Positions 23,342-24,135 of a stretch of DNA of 24,135 nucleotides are shown one piece after another. The notes beneath the pieces are model-generated. The model was given only the letters and a program-made list of their open reading frames with translations, had not been told where the DNA came from and ran no database searches. The DNA comes from Hyphomonadaceae bacterium UBA1001 (GTDB lineage: Bacteria; Pseudomonadota; Alphaproteobacteria; Caulobacterales; Aquidulcibacteraceae), in NCBI GenBank assembly GCA_002291875.1, contig DBAV01000248.1, positions 1 to 24,135 of the forward strand, given 5' to 3'. The translations under genes were made by a program, and so were the position numbers. The first letter of the stretch is position 1, and the number at the start of each line of letters is the position of its first letter.

Positions 23342-24135
23342 TCACCATGGGTCGCAGGGAACCAGTTCCAGCCGGTTCGCCCCGGGCCAGTCGAAATCGG
23401 CCTTGCGGCAGGTCAGCAGGATGATCTGATAGCGCCGCGAGGCGTCCAGCAGCACGTCGTGCATCAGGGCAAGGCGTCGGTCGTCGGTGTGGCGGAACAC
23501 ATCGTCCAGCACCACCGGCAGCCTGCCGCCGGCGTCGGCGAACAGGTCGGCCACCGCCAGGCGTGCGACCACCCCCAGCTGCTCGCGCATGCCGCCCGAG
23601 AGGATGTCGGCTTCGAGGTCGCGCGTGTCGCGACGCATCGACTTGACCTCCAGCGCGTCGTCGAAGGTCACCTCGCCCAAGGCCGGCAGCGTGGCCAGGC
23701 GACGCGCGATGCGTTCCGCCAGCGGGCGTTTCACTTCCTCTTCGGCGGCCCTGATCGCGGCACCCAGACGCCGTTCAAGCAGGCCCAGTGCATGCACTTC
23801 GGCCTCGACGGCGTCCCGTGCGCTGCGGGCCTGCGCAAGCCTCTCCTGTGCCTCGAGGACCGCGCGCTCCGGGTCGCTGCGGACGGCGTTAGCGACCTGC
23901 CCGTTTAGGTCTGCCAGCTGGGTTTCCAGATTTGTTCTCGCGTTGCGATGGGCGTCCAGGGCGGCTTGCGCCGCCTGGGCAGCCCGTTCGGCTGCATCGC
24001 GGTCGCCCAGCATCGCCAGCCTTTGCGCAGCGTCCGCGACAGCGCGTTCGGCAGCGGCGACGAGGTCCCGTGCGGCCTCGATTTCGACCGGCGCCGGCGC
24101 CTCCGGGTTGCCGCCGGCCCTCTGGACCAGCCTGG
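23342..24135 (-). CDS. SMC/YhaN-like AAA ATPase, C-terminal part, cut by the window edge
   Basis: The frame is open to the right edge; about 263 codons are visible and the start lies outside. The visible N-terminal part is a long Ala/Arg/Glu-rich coiled coil (for example AAERAAQAAQAALDAHRNA and RLAQARSARDAVEAEVHAL). The C-terminal part is an ABC/SMC-type head half: the signature ILSGGMREQLGVVARLAVADLF, Walker B LPVVLDDVFRHTDDRR and a H-loop/switch-like region QIILLTCRKADFDW. Such two-ended coiled-coil ATPases include RecF/RecN/SbcC and the YhaN group; the signature and short C-terminal tail suit YhaN-like proteins, which pair with a SbcD-like nuclease (YhaO). That partner would have to be upstream, outside the window. 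No in-frame ATG before residue MLGDRD should be taken as a start. Confidence 0.8.
   Translation of the reverse strand, partial: RLVQRAGGNPEAPAPVEIEAARDLVAAAERAVADAAQRLAMLGDRDAAERAAQAAQAALDAHRNARTNLETQLADLNGQVANAVRSDPERAVLEAQERLAQARSARDAVEAEVHALGLLERRLGAAIRAAEEEVKRPLAERIARRLATLPALGEVTFDDALEVKSMRRDTRDLEADILSGGMREQLGVVARLAVADLFADAGGRLPVVLDDVFRHTDDRRLALMHDVLLDASRRYQIILLTCRKADFDWPGANRLELVPCDPW

Overview
The window is a GC-rich, gene-dense chromosomal segment, most likely from an alphaproteobacterium. The main evidence is at the left end: a PopZ-type (DUF2497) N-terminus, a TolC-family protein and a PIMT-family methyltransferase lie in the order typical of that class. Other support comes from the fused two-domain dCTP deaminase and the bolA/grxD pairing. 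I cannot assign an order or genus. There is no phage, transposase, CRISPR array or plasmid module, so this is mostly a housekeeping region with a few accessory genes.

Layout. 1-2446 (minus): pcm-like > tolC > popZ (cut by the left edge), probably one transcript from a promoter near 2500. 2620-2693 (plus): tRNA-Cys(GCA). 2736-4232 (minus): xseA, divergent from ppk2 (4394-5254, plus). 5357-6598 (plus): a secreted protein made of three PPC-like beta domains, closed by a clear intrinsic terminator. 6662-7561 (minus): an MscS channel with a TTG start, divergent from dcd (7649-8686, plus). 8687-8995: the shared 3' region of convergent dcd and efp, filled by two tandem copies (period 140 bp) of a unit containing an inverted pair of GGAG-headed hairpins. 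efp (8996-9568, minus) and epmA (9698-10729, plus) are divergent; EpmA modifies EF-P. 10819-14968 (plus): a hybrid histidine kinase and a second, PhoQ-like kinase, with no separate response regulator visible. 14987-18688 (minus): alaS then xerC, separated by another GGAG-headed hairpin. 18831-19268 (minus): a small lipoprotein.

19483-21719 (plus) is a compact set: bolA, a short aldo/keto reductase, the monothiol glutaredoxin grxD, and an N-acetylmuramoyl-L-alanine amidase whose start overlaps the grxD stop. BolA and Grx4-type glutaredoxins work together in iron-sulfur and iron homeostasis. 21735-22251 (minus) is a brnT/brnA type II toxin-antitoxin pair with a palindromic putative operator over its promoter; BrnA has no obvious ATG. 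22345-23241 (minus) is an alpha/beta-hydrolase lipoprotein. 23342-24135 (minus) is the C-terminal end of an SMC/YhaN-like ATPase cut by the right edge.

I see no clearly undescribed multi-gene system. The points most worth a second look are the tandem hairpin units between dcd and efp, the BrnA start and operator arrangement, the degenerate PIMT-like protein linked to tolC/popZ, the PPC-only secreted protein, and the kinase pair without a regulator. All assignments come from reading motifs by eye; no database search was run.
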